Part shown: piece after piece, positions 42,160 to 53,800 of the stretch
Layout of the letters: each line of letters starts with the position of its first letter
How positions within the stretch are numbered: the stretch's first letter is position 1
NCBI GenBank assembly: GCA_024704765.1
Contig: JAKMXF010000343.1
Coordinates: forward strand, 973,095-1,037,094
Length of the DNA: 64,000 bases
Source: Oopsacas minuta
Lineage: Eukaryota; Porifera; Hexactinellida; Lyssacinosida; Leucopsacidae
Direction of reading: 5' to 3'
Program-made: the position numbers and the translations under genes
The notes under the pieces: model-generated
What the model was told of the DNA's origin: nothing
Seen by the model: only the letters and a program-made list of their open reading frames with translations
Databases searched by the model: none

Positions 42160-42838
42160 TCAGTTGTCCCACTGTCTATACCTTAGTTTTCCCACACCAT
42201 GAATGCGACTTGGACGAGCAGCTACGTCCAGCCCCATGGATGATAGAGTTCCTTTATCAATGATCCTGGGTTGTGCACCCGAGTCAAGCATCGCGACGAC
42301 TGGAAAGTCGTTCAGTTTAATTCGTACCACTACCGCGGATTCACTATGAATAGGAGGCGATTCTTCTGAGTCAACAAGAATTACCTTATTTCTAGACCTG
42401 CAATCACGTCTATCATGACCTTTCTTGTCACATTGTTGACAACATTGCTCAGCACAATACCGAGCAAAATGTCCTTCGAGCCCACCAATGAAACATCCTG
42501 TTTTCCGGTGTGTAAATACTGTAGGATGTCGACCACCTCGCGGTTGTTGTCCACCCACTTTCTCCTTGTCTGATAACTGACCGCATTTACTACCTCATAG
42601 GAATTCTCGGAATGCCGTTTGAGAGACTTCCCGTGGTCGGCGAATTCGTGATGGGATTCACTTGGTAAACTTTCGGACTCCGTTTCTTTCCTTTATTCAT
42701 TTCGTCTTTGTTTTCTACTTGTAATATACGTGTCAAATTTCGGTCTCCTTTGTCCAGAACAATCCACTTTGCACTCAGTGTCCGTCTTACATAATCAGTA
42801 AATGCACGAGCTTGCCCCAAATCAATTTCTATTCTCAT
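42160..42838 (-). pseudogene. Gypsy gag/nucleocapsid and protease, broken
   Basis: 42838..42590 is a gag-like segment (LGQARAFTDYVRRTLSAKW). A stop and shift follow, then 42558..42160 with two zinc-knuckle motifs, CFIGGLEGHFARYC (altered first knuckle) and CQQCDKKGHDRRDC (a good CCHC). The retroviral-type aspartic protease active site comes next, VVAMLDSGAQPRIIDKGTLS (DSG). The upstream gag could not be traced beyond 42838. Confidence 0.78.
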
Positions 42839-43589
42839 GTTATCTTATACACTACGTTCTTCCAATCGTTAAATCAATCTGCAGAAAATTGTGAAGTGTG
42901 AGTTGTACTAGGAAATATCTTACAACAGAAATAATAATGTTTAGCATTTGCCGGAAAATACACAAGCCATTCTCGTTTATAGTATTCAGTGTTTGTTATG
43001 TTTTATGAGAAAATATTCTTTGTTGAATACGAATTGATTAGGGCATACACGTCTTAACTAAAGGCGAATCTATATTCTGGCAATTCAGGGGTCCTTGATT
43101 AACCAATTTCTATATCTAAATTCGAGAGTTCTCTCCACAAGCCAGGGTCGCTAGATATGTTAAGGGATTCGAAAATGGAAATTTCAAGAGGAACCTGATC
43201 TTCTTAGGTCATCGTTGATAAGTCTGATTGTAGGATAGCATTTAGTTATCACCCTGGCTAATAACATTAGTACTTGTATGTGAATTGTTGATTTCTTCAC
43301 AATATGAAATACGGAGAAGGATCGTTAGGAAATACTCTATCTTGAGATTCATCCCAAGTAATGATTGAGGTGGAAGATTTGAATAGAGTATTCAAGTAGG
43401 AGTTTTAGATATATTATCTCTATATAGCTCATCCCGAAAAATAATTTCCCCGCGTTTTGTCCCACCAGATTCATAGGATCGATATTTCATCATTTTAAAA
43501 CACATTTAGTACGTAACTTAAAATGGCTAAACTCAAAAAGTGAAGTAAAAATGTCATAATAAGCATAAAGTAATATAAATTGCTAACGT
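42839..43589. other. No gene seen; upstream side of the Gypsy
   Basis: This should contain the 5' gag and LTR if they survive, but I see no open frame and no sequence repeated at 27.9-28.3 kb. Confidence 0.4.
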
Positions 43590-44070
43590 AAACAAATATA
43601 TATACGAGCCGCTTCGCTTGCTCGCGCTGCGCGGCTTACGAACACTTTGTGTTCAAATGAGTCTTTGCACTTCGTGCCCCCAAATTTTGAATATGAATTG
43701 CAAAATTGAATAATAAATTAATATTTCAACAATTTGTTCACTTTATATAAATAAAATTAACAAAGAATTTACATGAGAGAAATTTAAAAATGCGAAATTC
43801 GGATTCAGAATCCCATCTATAGAAGTTAAGAGCAAGTTTCTACGTAATAGTTTGAAAATGTAAATTTTATGGAATCGATTTGATCATATCCTGGGTCCTG
43901 AATCATATTTTACAATTCGAATTAATGAATAATTGTGCTCAACGCTTGCTATGTCGCTGCTTAACACCTTAGTGCCACAGGTTAGATAAAGGATTATACA
44001 GATAAATTTCTTAATGCTTTTAGTGGGCTACGCGACGGGAAAAACTTGGCACTACGTGCCTCGGATTTAT
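43590..44070. repeat. Segment dense in short palindromes and CpG
   Basis: In AT-rich surroundings this stretch holds GCCGCTTCGCTTGCTCGCGC then TGCGCGGC (43608-43634), GAACACTTTGTGTTC (about 43640), GCACTTCGTGC (about 43667), CTACGCGACGG (about 44028) and GGCACTACGTGCC (about 44047). Each is a short hairpin or near-hairpin. No open frame spans it. Confidence 0.4.
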
Positions 44071-44599
44071 AATATAACAGAAATTTTAAGATATTATTAT
44101 CCATGGTACATCAAAATTACATGGAATGGCCAACTGTGGTGACACTGGAGAAGTTATGTCGCTTTTGGCCATTTATCTCACACTTTATGTTTTCGTCTAT
44201 TAAGAAATTCATAATTCTTTTGCACAATCGTGATGATGTAACAGTCCCGTGATAAGTTAACTTTGGTCAAGATCATGACGTAATGATATTTGTCACATTT
44301 AGGAGTACCTGTGATCCAAATTTCTAACTTCTATCCTGTGTGTTGGCTGAGCAGTGGTAAATATTGTGATTTTTCGAGAATCCAAAAGTTAACGAGGACG
44401 TCATAATTTCGTCAAAGGTGTAAATTTCGTCCAAGACTCCGAGCCAAGCCCAAATAACCATGTATTCCATCCATCAGCCCTGAGGATCATCAGTCTCTTT
44501 ATTGAATTCTGGACATCCAAACATATATAAGTATACATGTTAAAGTCCTAATTGAGTATGCGTATTCATAAACAAAATCTGATTTACAAAAGTAAGTAG

Positions 44600-46400
44600 A
44601 AGGGATAGGCAACAGATTTTAACGATACTTTTGGTTAGAGTAGGATAGGAATTCTCCTTTGAGCACCGAAAATAACTCAATACCTCTCTTTCAAAAGATC
44701 TCTGGCAGATACATCATGAACTAGATTTATGAATTAATCCAGTGCCCCGATCATTTGGTCTGAGATTGCTTGGAGAGGTATAACAAAAGGATTAATCAAT
44801 AATATCAAATCTGTAGAGTCCCTCCGCTTAGGATAATAATGAGAAAATACTTCGTATAATGTTGTAAGGTGTTCGTAGATTATATATTTGACCATTATCC
44901 AATTCTTATCTAAGTTTTCGAAATGTTCGGAAAATCTTTAAAACATACATATATTTCCTGAGTCATTCTTTCCAATTTTGTAGATTTATTGGAAAAGCTT
45001 GAATTTATTACTCAAATCAAATGTATACTTTTCTTTCTACTGAAGGAGATTCAACGTTGTGATGCCTTCGAATATATCCACGAGATAGATATGAAACACA
45101 ACGCTTCTTGGATCATTGATTTTCTGCCAAAATTCATGCTCGCCATGTTGATCAAGGAATATTTTGATCCCGAGAAGCAACTCTGGTTTAACAAGCTTTT
45201 GGAAAGTGCTTGAATTTAACTGTTTAACAACTTGCACTCAAAATATTGTTTGAAATCTCAGAAATACGTCTATGAACAGTGTCGTTAGATATAGGAATTG
45301 ATCATAACTTCCTAGCATGCTCATCGCCCAAATAAGTTGGACCATATCATTTCGAACAATGGAAGATGAGATCCTCTCCAATCGTATGAGGTCCCTTGCT
45401 CTATCAATTCGTAACTAAACAGCATATGAAGCTTCAATACAAGCAAAATATCGCTGGTGATAAGCACCTGTTGTGTCCAGTCTTGACCGTTTAAAACATC
45501 TTCCTTTCTTTTAATGAAGGATCCTTTTCTAAATACTCAAGATGACGAGTTTCCAAGTGTCGTTGTAATTTACTCGATTTCATTGATTCTCTTGATAGCA
45601 TGTCACAACATATGACACATTGGGGCTTCCAATTCCTGAATTTCGAACCACAGTAAACCCATGCTCAATATAGCTGTCAATAAACTTCGCTTTTTGGGTT
45701 CTGTGACGAAGAAATTGGCAGCCAATTCAAATAAACAAAACGTGTCCACTTCAAAAGTGTATTTGACCGACTATCAGTATAGCTAGAGAAAAAAAATTGT
45801 TATTATTCGAAAGTATAGCGTTGGTGGATTACGAAAATGTCATCAGAATTGTAAATATGTGTGATGACCTAACATTGAAGTTTTGAAATTTTTCCATTCG
45901 AGGCTACTAAAATGTGTGATTTGGCCGGCTTCTCATTATTATTTTGATACAAATTTTCTTCTACATACTATTGAGGGCCGGGGGATTATGTGTTGACAAT
46001 ATCTTTTGAAAATATTCCTTACTTTTTGAAATATAAAATTTGAAAAATTCAACGAATAAGTTAGACTGGCAGACATGGCCTGTGTAGCTAATCTGCATAT
46101 ACAACATGGGGAAAATGAAGTATTTGAATTAATGTTATGTAACCAGATTCAACTGAATCATCAACTGAATGAGAAACGGAGAAGTAAGGCAGAATAATAG
46201 CTAAATTAGGCATCTACAAACAAACTTAAAAAACATGTACTTTTAAAACAAAAAAAATTGGGAAAAACATAACAAAGACTAAGGAAGTTCGTTCAAAAAT
46301 TTCTAAATTATTGTCTCCTGAAATTTTGGAGGGGCTTCAGGGGGCTCTCGAAAAATCGGGGGGGCTTGAACCCCCCAATTTTGCCCTGGCGCCGGCCCTG
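44600..46400 (-). mobile_element. ZBED5-like hAT remnant, right terminus visible
   Basis: The right terminus reads, on the minus strand, CAGGGCCGGCGCCAGGG (46400 inward), followed by GGGGGGTTCAAGCCCCCCC and related GC-rich hairpins (46320-46385), a hAT-type end. The coding remnants lie to its left on the minus strand. I could not find the matching left terminus. Confidence 0.6.
44640..45720 (-). pseudogene. ZBED5-like hAT transposase, degenerate
   Basis: About 45640..45510 reads WKPQCVICCDMLSRESMKSS with KLQRHLETRHLEYLE, a BED finger (C-x2-C ... H-x4-H) very like that at 55480-55600. 45237..45037 carries FWQKINDPRSVVFHIYLVDI then FEGITTLNLLQ, matching the ZBED5 YL.DIF..LN.LN region. Further left, frames with LLINPFVIPLQAISDQMIGA resemble the RNPF ... 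EQ segment before the dimerisation domain. Many stops interrupt it. The plus-strand frame at 44989-45213 is a shadow. Confidence 0.65.
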
Positions 46401-46877
46401 GTCACGACTCCCTTGAATTTACCCATCTCTAGGTTACAATTCGATTCTGAAATTATATATGCATACTTTCAGTGATATGGACGTGTATGAAAATTAAATT
46501 TCATTAAAAATATTTACATCTCGTGGAGCTAGAGGAACTCTAATTTTAAGTCGGGAGTGAGAGTGGTAGATGAGTAATCATATTCTACAAGAAGTAGGGT
46601 CAGTTCAAACTCAAGTTCTTACCCTAAATCCGAATGAATTTCAATTATTTTTATGTTAATCGATATTTGAGATAAAGACGTTTACAACAATATCGATATT
46701 TTCGTGAAACATTAAAAATTATCATCAGCAACAGCCTGCAAAAATCGATAAATTCTCATGGTTTTTGTATATTACGACTTCTAACTTTGAGATCAATTCT
46801 TGAGTTATTTCTCATCACAACCCCTTCAAAATATGTAGATACTTTCTTTCGTATCTTGTAGTTCAATTTCCTTGAAA
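45780..46877. repeat. Left arm of a large inverted repeat
   Basis: Pairs with 50290-51180. Matching landmarks: AAGTCGGGAGTGAGAGTGGT (46551) with the inverse at about 50610; GAACTCTAATTTTAAGTCGG with its inverse; TCTCATGGTTTTTGTATATT (46757) with its inverse at about 50400; and GCGTTGGTGGATTACGAAAA (45820) with GTTGGTAGAATACGAAAA inverted at about 51130. Weaker homology continues outward to about 45690. Confidence 0.75.
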
Positions 46878-47524
46878 ACACAGGGGCCCGCTATTACTTT
46901 TTCTATGATTTTTATATTTATTTTTCTTTTGTGTTTTCTCAATTTTCCTCAGTTCCTTTATTATAATTATTGTGTTTTAGGATGGGTACTTATTGCATAG
47001 ACTATACTCGTAAGACTATACAAGAGTTGTTGAGTTCATTAGTACGTATAGGAAATCATATCATACTTGTTATAGTTCCCATCGCAACTTGTTTTAAAAA
47101 ATCCTTAAATTTAGGGACTTCTTTGTAATTTACCTATAGACAAGAAGAGCTGATATACATTACTTGTTGTGTAATATCTTAGATGATTAATATCATAGTA
47201 AAGTACTCTCATATTATAGAATTTGTTCCTCAAGATGGTCCAAAGAGATAAATTTAGAGGTAGTATATTGATATTTGTAAATTACTTTAGTGATAAATGG
47301 CTATTTTACCATTTATCACAAAAGCAATTTACAATTATCAGTATAAATTCTGCAATGAGTGATTCCAATTTATTCTGTATGAAACTTCCTCTTCGTGTCT
47401 GAAATTATTCTACAATTAGAAACATATATGCCCTGTATGATTCTCACTATTGTCTAACCACCTGAATATACATACATATATTACACTTACTACTTGTAAT
47501 TTAGTATAGGGGAACCAGGAACTA
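46878..47524. other. No gene seen
   Basis: AT-rich spacer inside the large inverted repeat, left of the Tc1. Confidence 0.4.
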
Positions 47525-48832
47525 CAGGGTGGCTGATAAGTTTTGATACAAAATTCAATTACAATATAACCTTGATCGTAATGTATTTACAGTATTTTTT
47601 GACTATCTAAGACTTCCATATAACCTTCTTAATGCATTCAAATTCAATTTAGCCTACATTTTCCCAAAGATTTATACTATTGACCATGAGTCATGAGAGG
47701 TCAGTAATTGTTGAATTATACAAGGCGGGAAAAAGCCCTCCTGAGATTTAAAAAATGTTAAATTTTGCTAAAGGCGGAGAGCATTCATCTACAGGACAAT
47801 AAAACGTTACAATGAAACTGGGGACACGAACGACAAACCAAGATCTGGTCGTCCTTGTTCTGTGAGAACCGCAGCCCTCAAGAAGAGGGTGAGAGAACTA
47901 ATTCGGAGAAATCCACGGTTATCCATGAGAAAAATGGCCAAGGAGTTGAAAGTTACACATCAAACTGTCCAAAAAGTGGTGCATCGTGACTTGAAATGCG
48001 TTGTTTTAAAAGAAAGAAAGTACACTTCCTCTCAGAGTTAGTCAAAACAAAACGATTGTTGAGAAGCAAGGCGTTACTTGCAAGACACGCTACCTGCAGA
48101 CTCGAAAATATCATCTTTACAGATGAAAAGATTTTCACTATAGCTGAGGCTACGGATGTTGAAAATTATCGTGTGATCTCTACAGCTATCTCAGAGATCC
48201 CTGATAAGTTTGGGTACATCAGTCGGAAAATGAAACTTCTCTCAGTGATGATTGGGGCTGGTGTCCCTGCTGTTGGCCACACGCCATTGATTTTTCGTAC
48301 CTGCTGGGGTGAAAATCAACGCGAAAACTTATAAGGACTTGATCCTAGAGCCTGTTGTAAAGATCTGAGCCAAACAATGTTTTTCCGGACAGCCATTTGT
48401 TTTCCAACAAGATGGTGCTCCTGCTCATACGGTGATTACCACACAGGACTGGTGAGAGGGCAAAATCCCCGGTTTTATCCGAAAGGAAGATTGGTCCATA
48501 TAGTCCTGATTTAAATCCAATGGACTATTCTCTTTGGTCCATCTTGGAGAATAGGACTTGTTCGGTTTCACACAGCACTTTAAAGTCCCTGAAAAAGTCT
48601 TTGTGTCGCGAATGGGAGAAAATATCCCAGGAAACCCTGCGTGCCCCAGTGGAAAGTTTCCTTACCAGACTAAAGGCTGTAATTTCCAAAGAAGGAGGAT
48701 ATATAGAATAACTATTTTAGTAACTGAATCATAACAGTAGTAAATAGTCGTATATGCAATATTAACATTATATTCCAAGTTGTAAAATACAATGGAGAAA
48801 ATCCTTTGTATCAGAACTTAGTAGCCACCCTG
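47525..48832 (+). mobile_element. Tc1-like element F
   Basis: 1308 bp. The TIR CAGGGTGGCTGATAAGTTTT (47525) pairs with the right end ...AACTTAGTAGCCACCCTG (48832). TA flanks both sides (47523-47524 and 48833-48834). Same TIR family as element C at 9543. Confidence 0.9.
47684..48711 (+). pseudogene. Tc1-like transposase of element F, degenerate
   Basis: Begins MSHERSVIVELYKAGKSP at 47684. Several frameshifts follow. 47996-48334 holds FTDEKIFTIAEATD with the first Asp, and VMIGAGVPAVGHTPLIF. The second Asp region (VFQQDGAPAHT) is readable near 48405, YSPDLNPMDYSLW near 48500, and 48520-48711 gives the C-terminus ending KEGGYIE. It is inactive. Confidence 0.85.
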
Positions 48833-48834
48833 TA

Positions 48835-50289
48835 GTGCATAAACAAAATAATCTTAGGAATTTATTTAATTGCTTTAGAAATAGTTTACTCACAGATTAA
48901 TTATCTAACAATCTTACCAGATTTATGCGCTCGCTGCAAGAAATATTACTAATGTAAGCACCCGTAGCATCTGTATGATGAGTTGAAAGAGACCCTTCAG
49001 AATACAACTTGACCACTATACGATTATTCAGATAATTCTTGTCCTCAAAATAAAATACATATGCTCTACAATTAAGGAAATACAATCTGCTCTATCCAAT
49101 ACAGTTATTTTGTCTCGGACCCCACCTAATCAGTTTTGAGGCCCTCATAAGCATATCATAATTACTAAATAATGAATTATCTCAAAATAACTGAAAATCG
49201 AAAATCCATTGAATTGGTAAACTTCAAAACATACAAATTTTTTATATCATGAAACTTAGCTAAAATACATTTGTTCAAATACTGATTGATGACATTCTTT
49301 GATTCGAATAAGTAATGCACAAACTATCCCATTAAGTGATTTCGAGATAAAATTTCCCACATTCACACCTTTTAATCTCAAAGTTTACTTCAGAGCTGAC
49401 CCCTAACAATGTATCCACAACTTGTCCACTTTCTACACGACACTTAGGATTGTGCGCCTGGGGAAGGGGAATTGGTTCCTTAACCAAAATTCAACACGAA
49501 CAAGGTATTCAGAATAAATATTTGTAAGCTGGTAATATCATTAGTATCGAATTCCTTTCTTTGTTCCAATACCCAACTAATGAAAATACTCAAAGTTTCT
49601 CCACTTAAACAGACATATTTTAACAAACATTTGATCACCTAAACTATGACCAGGTTGTGTTAGAACTAACGACAAAACTAACAGTGGACTACACTCAACA
49701 GAGTATTGCTATAAGCACATGTGATGACATGAATGAAGTGAAAACACTAATCAATACAACATGCATCAGTGGATTGCAAAATCCAGATATATTTCTAGCA
49801 TTAGACTACCCATAGAATTTTGCACCATCTACCCACAACTGACCTTCAGATGTATTGAAGAAATAAAGTAATTTTCTTCAGAATTTTCTTTATCAATACA
49901 ATTAATGAAATCAACACCTCCAAATTTGTATACAAGGTTGAATCAGAGGTAGATGATGCCCACAACAAGAAACATATCGTCTCGTAACTCAAATTCAAGT
50001 ATAAATATAGATTACAAAATGATGAAACTGTTATTGAACACTAAGCTACAGTCATACTTAGATCTCAAATACTTATCACCATATGACAATAAGCAGATTT
50101 AGGTGCTGGATAAAAATTGATACGTTAGTTCCAAAGAAAAAAATTATAAGATTGACGCAAATGTTACTAGTTACATACGTATTCACATGTATGTACAAGA
50201 ATTAAGTTTAACATTAAATCAAAATAGAAATGAACCCTTCAAAATATACTACAACCAAATGGAAAAAAAGTACTAGCGACGCACTGTTG
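48835..50289. other. No gene seen
   Basis: AT-rich, non-coding. It forms the right part of the interval between the inverted-repeat arms. The frame at 48897-49085 (-) has no recognisable domain. Confidence 0.4.
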
Positions 50290-51180
50290 TTTAGGGAAAT
50301 TGAATTATGAGTTCCGAAAGAAGGTATCTATAAATTTTGAAGGGGTTGTGATGAGAAATAACTTCAAGAATTGATGTCAAAGTTAGAATTGGTAATATAC
50401 AAAAACCATGAGAATTTATCGATTTTACAGGCTGTTGTTGGCGATAATTTTTAGTGTTTCACGAAAATATTGATATTGTTATAGACGTCTTTGTCTCAAA
50501 TATCGATTCGCATACAAATAATTGAAATTCGTTCGGATTTAGGGTAAGAACATGAGTTTGAACTGACCCTACTTCTTGTAGAACATGATTACTCACCTAC
50601 CACTCTCACTCCCGACTTAAAATTAGAGTTCCTCTAGCTCCACGAGATGTAAATATATTTAATGAAATTCAATTTTCATACACGTCCATATCACCAAAAG
50701 TATGCATATGTAATTTCAGAATCGAATCATTGACACCAAAATTATTAATCAAAAACAGTACTACGAGTACATGTTTTTAGAATCAAAACAAATTGTTTAA
50801 AACGTTCAACTTTCCTCTTCCCCATGATACTAATTTCGTTGAAATCTGATGAGTATAAGTGAGTCAAATTAGTGACTGAATTGACCCTCGTCTAATTTCT
50901 TCACTGAATTTTTCAAAATATCATATTTCCAAAATTTATATATATTTTCAAAAGAAATTTTAAACACATAATCCACCAGCCCTCAATAGTACGTGAGAGA
51001 AAATTTGTATCACAATAATAACGAGAAGGCGGTCAAATAATACATTATAGTAGACACGAATGGAAAGTTGTTTCAAACCCCAATTCTAAGTCATCACACG
51101 TGTTTTACAATTCTGGTAACATTTTCGTATTCTACCAACGCTGTACTTTCGAATAATGTAAGATGTTTTTTCTCTAGCTA
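50290..51180. repeat. Right arm of a large inverted repeat
   Basis: Inverse partner of 45780-46877. The GC-rich hAT terminus present in the left arm at 46320-46410 is missing here, so this arm has a deletion at that point. Weak homology extends to about 51262. Confidence 0.75.
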
Positions 51181-51280
51181 TACGGAAAGTCGGCCCAGTA
51201 TACGAATGAAATAAACACTTGTTTAAATTTGAATTGGCTATTAACTTCATCTTTGTGTTCTGTGGCCATAACCTTTGGCT

Positions 51281-52790
51281 ATTTAGAATTTTTAATTGAA
51301 TGTAATTAAAATTTATACATGATATTGTGACGGTATTTACACAAGATGTACATATTGATCAAGAATTCGGGTAATTTCTAATTCTAACATAGGTAAAAAG
51401 AATCAACTCAAGCCGTATCCTTTGAAATGAGATAGACAAGTATATTTTTACACTATTGAATTCAAGGTATGAAGAACAAACTTGAATCAGAACTTGATTA
51501 TTATTTTGATTAAACATCCAGGTGTACTTTCAAAGATGAATTGTATCAAGCGACATTAACAACTGCTTTTTCATGATCTCATGGCATATTGTGTATGTAT
51601 ATTTAGAATTAAGCATAATACACCATACATTAATTTATCGAATCAATTGATGCATAATTACATATAATAGTAGAATGAATCTAGATCAGTGTTTCATTAA
51701 CTGGGGTCACGCAACAACTTCTAGGGGTTCGCAAATGTACTTCTAGAAACTCTATTTGTATTCAGTGAATTGGTTGTCCAGAATAGTTGACTAGTTGATC
51801 TTATGGTTAGTTGGGAATAGGTTTACTTGAAAAGTTGAGAGTAAGGGTAGTAGACCAGTTTATTGAGGTTGTTTTTAAAATGTCTGTGTAAATGTTACTA
51901 TCTGTTCTCGCATATGGTAGAGTACCTGCGACACCTCGAATTGCACTAGCAAGTCTTGGCCCGCAGCTGTCTTAAAATTGTCATGTTACGTACGATCTAC
52001 CCCTTCCTGTGTGCTAGTAGACATCAGTAAGGACAACTCTCTTTCAGGGACATGGTCAGGGTGTTAGTGTAGGTGAATGCTGTTCTGATTGCCATAAGTT
52101 CAGTCCTTTTCTGAAAAGCCTCCATCCGTGGAAACGTTCCGTAACGATGCCAAGACTGGTGAGACTAATGCTAGCACTGTCAACTGCCCTTGCTTTCTGA
52201 GTGCTCTCCAGCCTCCTTGACGGAAATTCTCAGTATTTCGCGATTTCTTGCAGTACTCATTGCGCGCACAGAAGTATTGTACTCGAGTCTGGCTGTACGC
52301 ATCTAGTCAGTCCAAGCAGTCAGCATTCAATGGATACGGTTTACAATGGCTGCAACTCACAGTGCAGTTGCTATCATCTATTACACAGACTGAACAGAGA
52401 GGGAGGTCAGTGAAGTAGGCGTCAGATGCATAGGGAATAGGATACGCTGGTGGTAGAGGTGAGTGGGATGGATCAGAGGGGATCGGCTCGGACTGGCCTG
52501 AGATAATGTGAATATAAAGTGTAACTTGTGTTCAGATCAGCAGGGGTGCAGTAAGGTTGTAGGAATCGTCATCAAGATCGTCGGCAAACACATATGAAGT
52601 AGGCCTTAGGGTCGTCAGGAGATCGTCAGCGGCCGTATCAGTGTCGTCTGCTGATGTGTCCTACTGCTCCTGGGGGAGGGAGTGAAAGATAGGTAGGTAC
52701 TGATATCGTGGGGAGAGCAAGTCTGTGGTAGAGCAGTATCAGCGAGTGTGGCGCTCACTGCAATATCTATTTCATCAGTATGTTCTTGTA
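51281..52790. other. No gene seen; one hAT-type end
   Basis: At about 51687 CAGTGTTTCATTAACTGGGG followed by TCACGC resembles the left end of a ZBED-type hAT, but no partner was found. 51900-52790 is less AT-rich than its surroundings and may be decayed 3' sequence of the integrase-bearing element to its right. The frame at 52201-52413 has no recognisable domain. Confidence 0.35.
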
Positions 52791-52802
52791 GGGAAAGAGA
52801 GG

Positions 52803-53614
52803 TTAATAAAATAGGCTGGATGGTGGTGGTGTATGCGGAGTATGAGCATACTCGGTAATCTGTCTGATGGCTAGCGCCTGTTCCAGCTGGTCCTCATTAT
52901 CAAGGGTGTGAAGTACCTCGCATGGCAGTAGCATATCCACATTGAGATCAGGTGGCGTTCTCCCAGTATACAGAGAAGGGTGGCGCCTTAATACCGGAGC
53001 GGTATGCGTTATTCTTACTATACTGAACAAATTGTAACACACTTGCCTATTCATTCGTCACTCTACCCGAACCCATTAGACGGGCGTTTAATTGCTTCAT
53101 TAAATCACCATTAGCTCGTTCCACACTTCCCTGCATGTGAGTTTAAGAGTCTGTGCATGGAAGTGAATAGATGCTTGTTAACGAACTCTCTGACATTTTT
53201 CGTGTGCAAGATGTGTGGAAGGACATGCACACAGAAGATCTGCACTAGATGTTCAACCACCTCTACCGCTCGTTTGAACTTGAGAGCTCTCAGGAAGACA
53301 AACTTGCCGAAGCAGCCCTGATAGTTGACGATGTGCTGATAGTCCTTGTTTTGGCATGTCTGCAAATCCACAAAGTCAGCCTGTCCAAGCAGCCCAACAT
53401 TCTCGGGTATGATGGGTCTGTGGATGACTTTCAGTGTAGATTTCCTACCTCTGTTGTCTTGGCAAATGGCGCAGAGGCGTACGAAGAGGACAATTAAGGC
53501 ACTAAGCACGTGATAGTTGTCGCGAATGAAATATTCGTACATCTTGTCACGTCTCCCATGACTGAGCTCGTGATGTGCGGCCACTAACGTATCCCATAGG
53601 TCTTCCTTAGCCAC
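52803..53614 (-). pseudogene. Integrase (rve) relic, KRBA2/Gypsy-integrase-like
   Basis: 53614..53111 begins at the zinc-binding N-terminus (HHELSHGRRDKMYEYF ... CAICQ, H-x4-H ... C-x2-C). The integrase core follows: QADFVDLQTCQNKDYQHIVN with the first Asp, and VEHLVQIFCVHVLPHILHTK. The second catalytic Asp, expected in HSDNGREF, is Lys here (HTKNVREF). After a frame break, 53054..52803 continues with a post-core segment (SLYTGRTPPDLNVDMLLPCE VL). The closest family I recognise is the integrase found in KRBA2/SCAND3-like proteins and their mobile relatives. With the changed catalytic residue and broken frame it is inactive. The plus-strand frame at 53249-53497 is a shadow. Confidence 0.7.
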
Positions 53615-53635
53615 TTCATGTAACGTCCCTTATTC

Positions 53636-53800
53636 GCACCTGGTCAAGTACCCTTATAATCAACTGGTCAACTAACCATATAATCAACTGGTCAACTAAC
53701 CTTATAATCAACTGTTTACTAAGCTTATAATCAACTGGTCAACTAACCATATAATTAACTGTCCACAAACCTTATAATCAACTGGTCAACTACCCTTACA
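53636..53800. repeat. 24-bp tandem repeat, about six copies
   Basis: Unit TTATAATCAACTGGTCAACT plus AACC, imperfect, from 53654 to 53795 with a partial unit before it. Alternate units start TTATAA and ATATAA. Confidence 0.85.

Larger units (their letters stand above)
38133..42838 (-). mobile_element. Gypsy-type LTR retrotransposon, degenerate, interrupted
   Basis: Reading right to left on the minus strand the usual Gypsy order is present: nucleocapsid with CCHC knuckles and protease (42838-42160), reverse transcriptase and RNase H (about 42130-40610), integrase core (39628-39190) and integrase C-terminus (38735-38133). The final codons continue at 28375-28310. A Tc1 remnant (39629-40605) and a hAT C-terminal fragment (about 38740-39185) are embedded, besides the large nest at 28376-38132. 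I could not find LTRs or a primer-binding site. Confidence 0.8.

Noticed and set aside
27912-43589. LTR pair for the Gypsy element
   Set aside because: I compared 27.9-28.3 kb with 42.9-43.5 kb by eye and saw no convincing direct repeat, so none is reported.
44989-45213. 74-codon plus-strand frame
   Set aside because: The minus strand at 45237..45037 carries the recognisable ZBED5-like segment, so this is a shadow.
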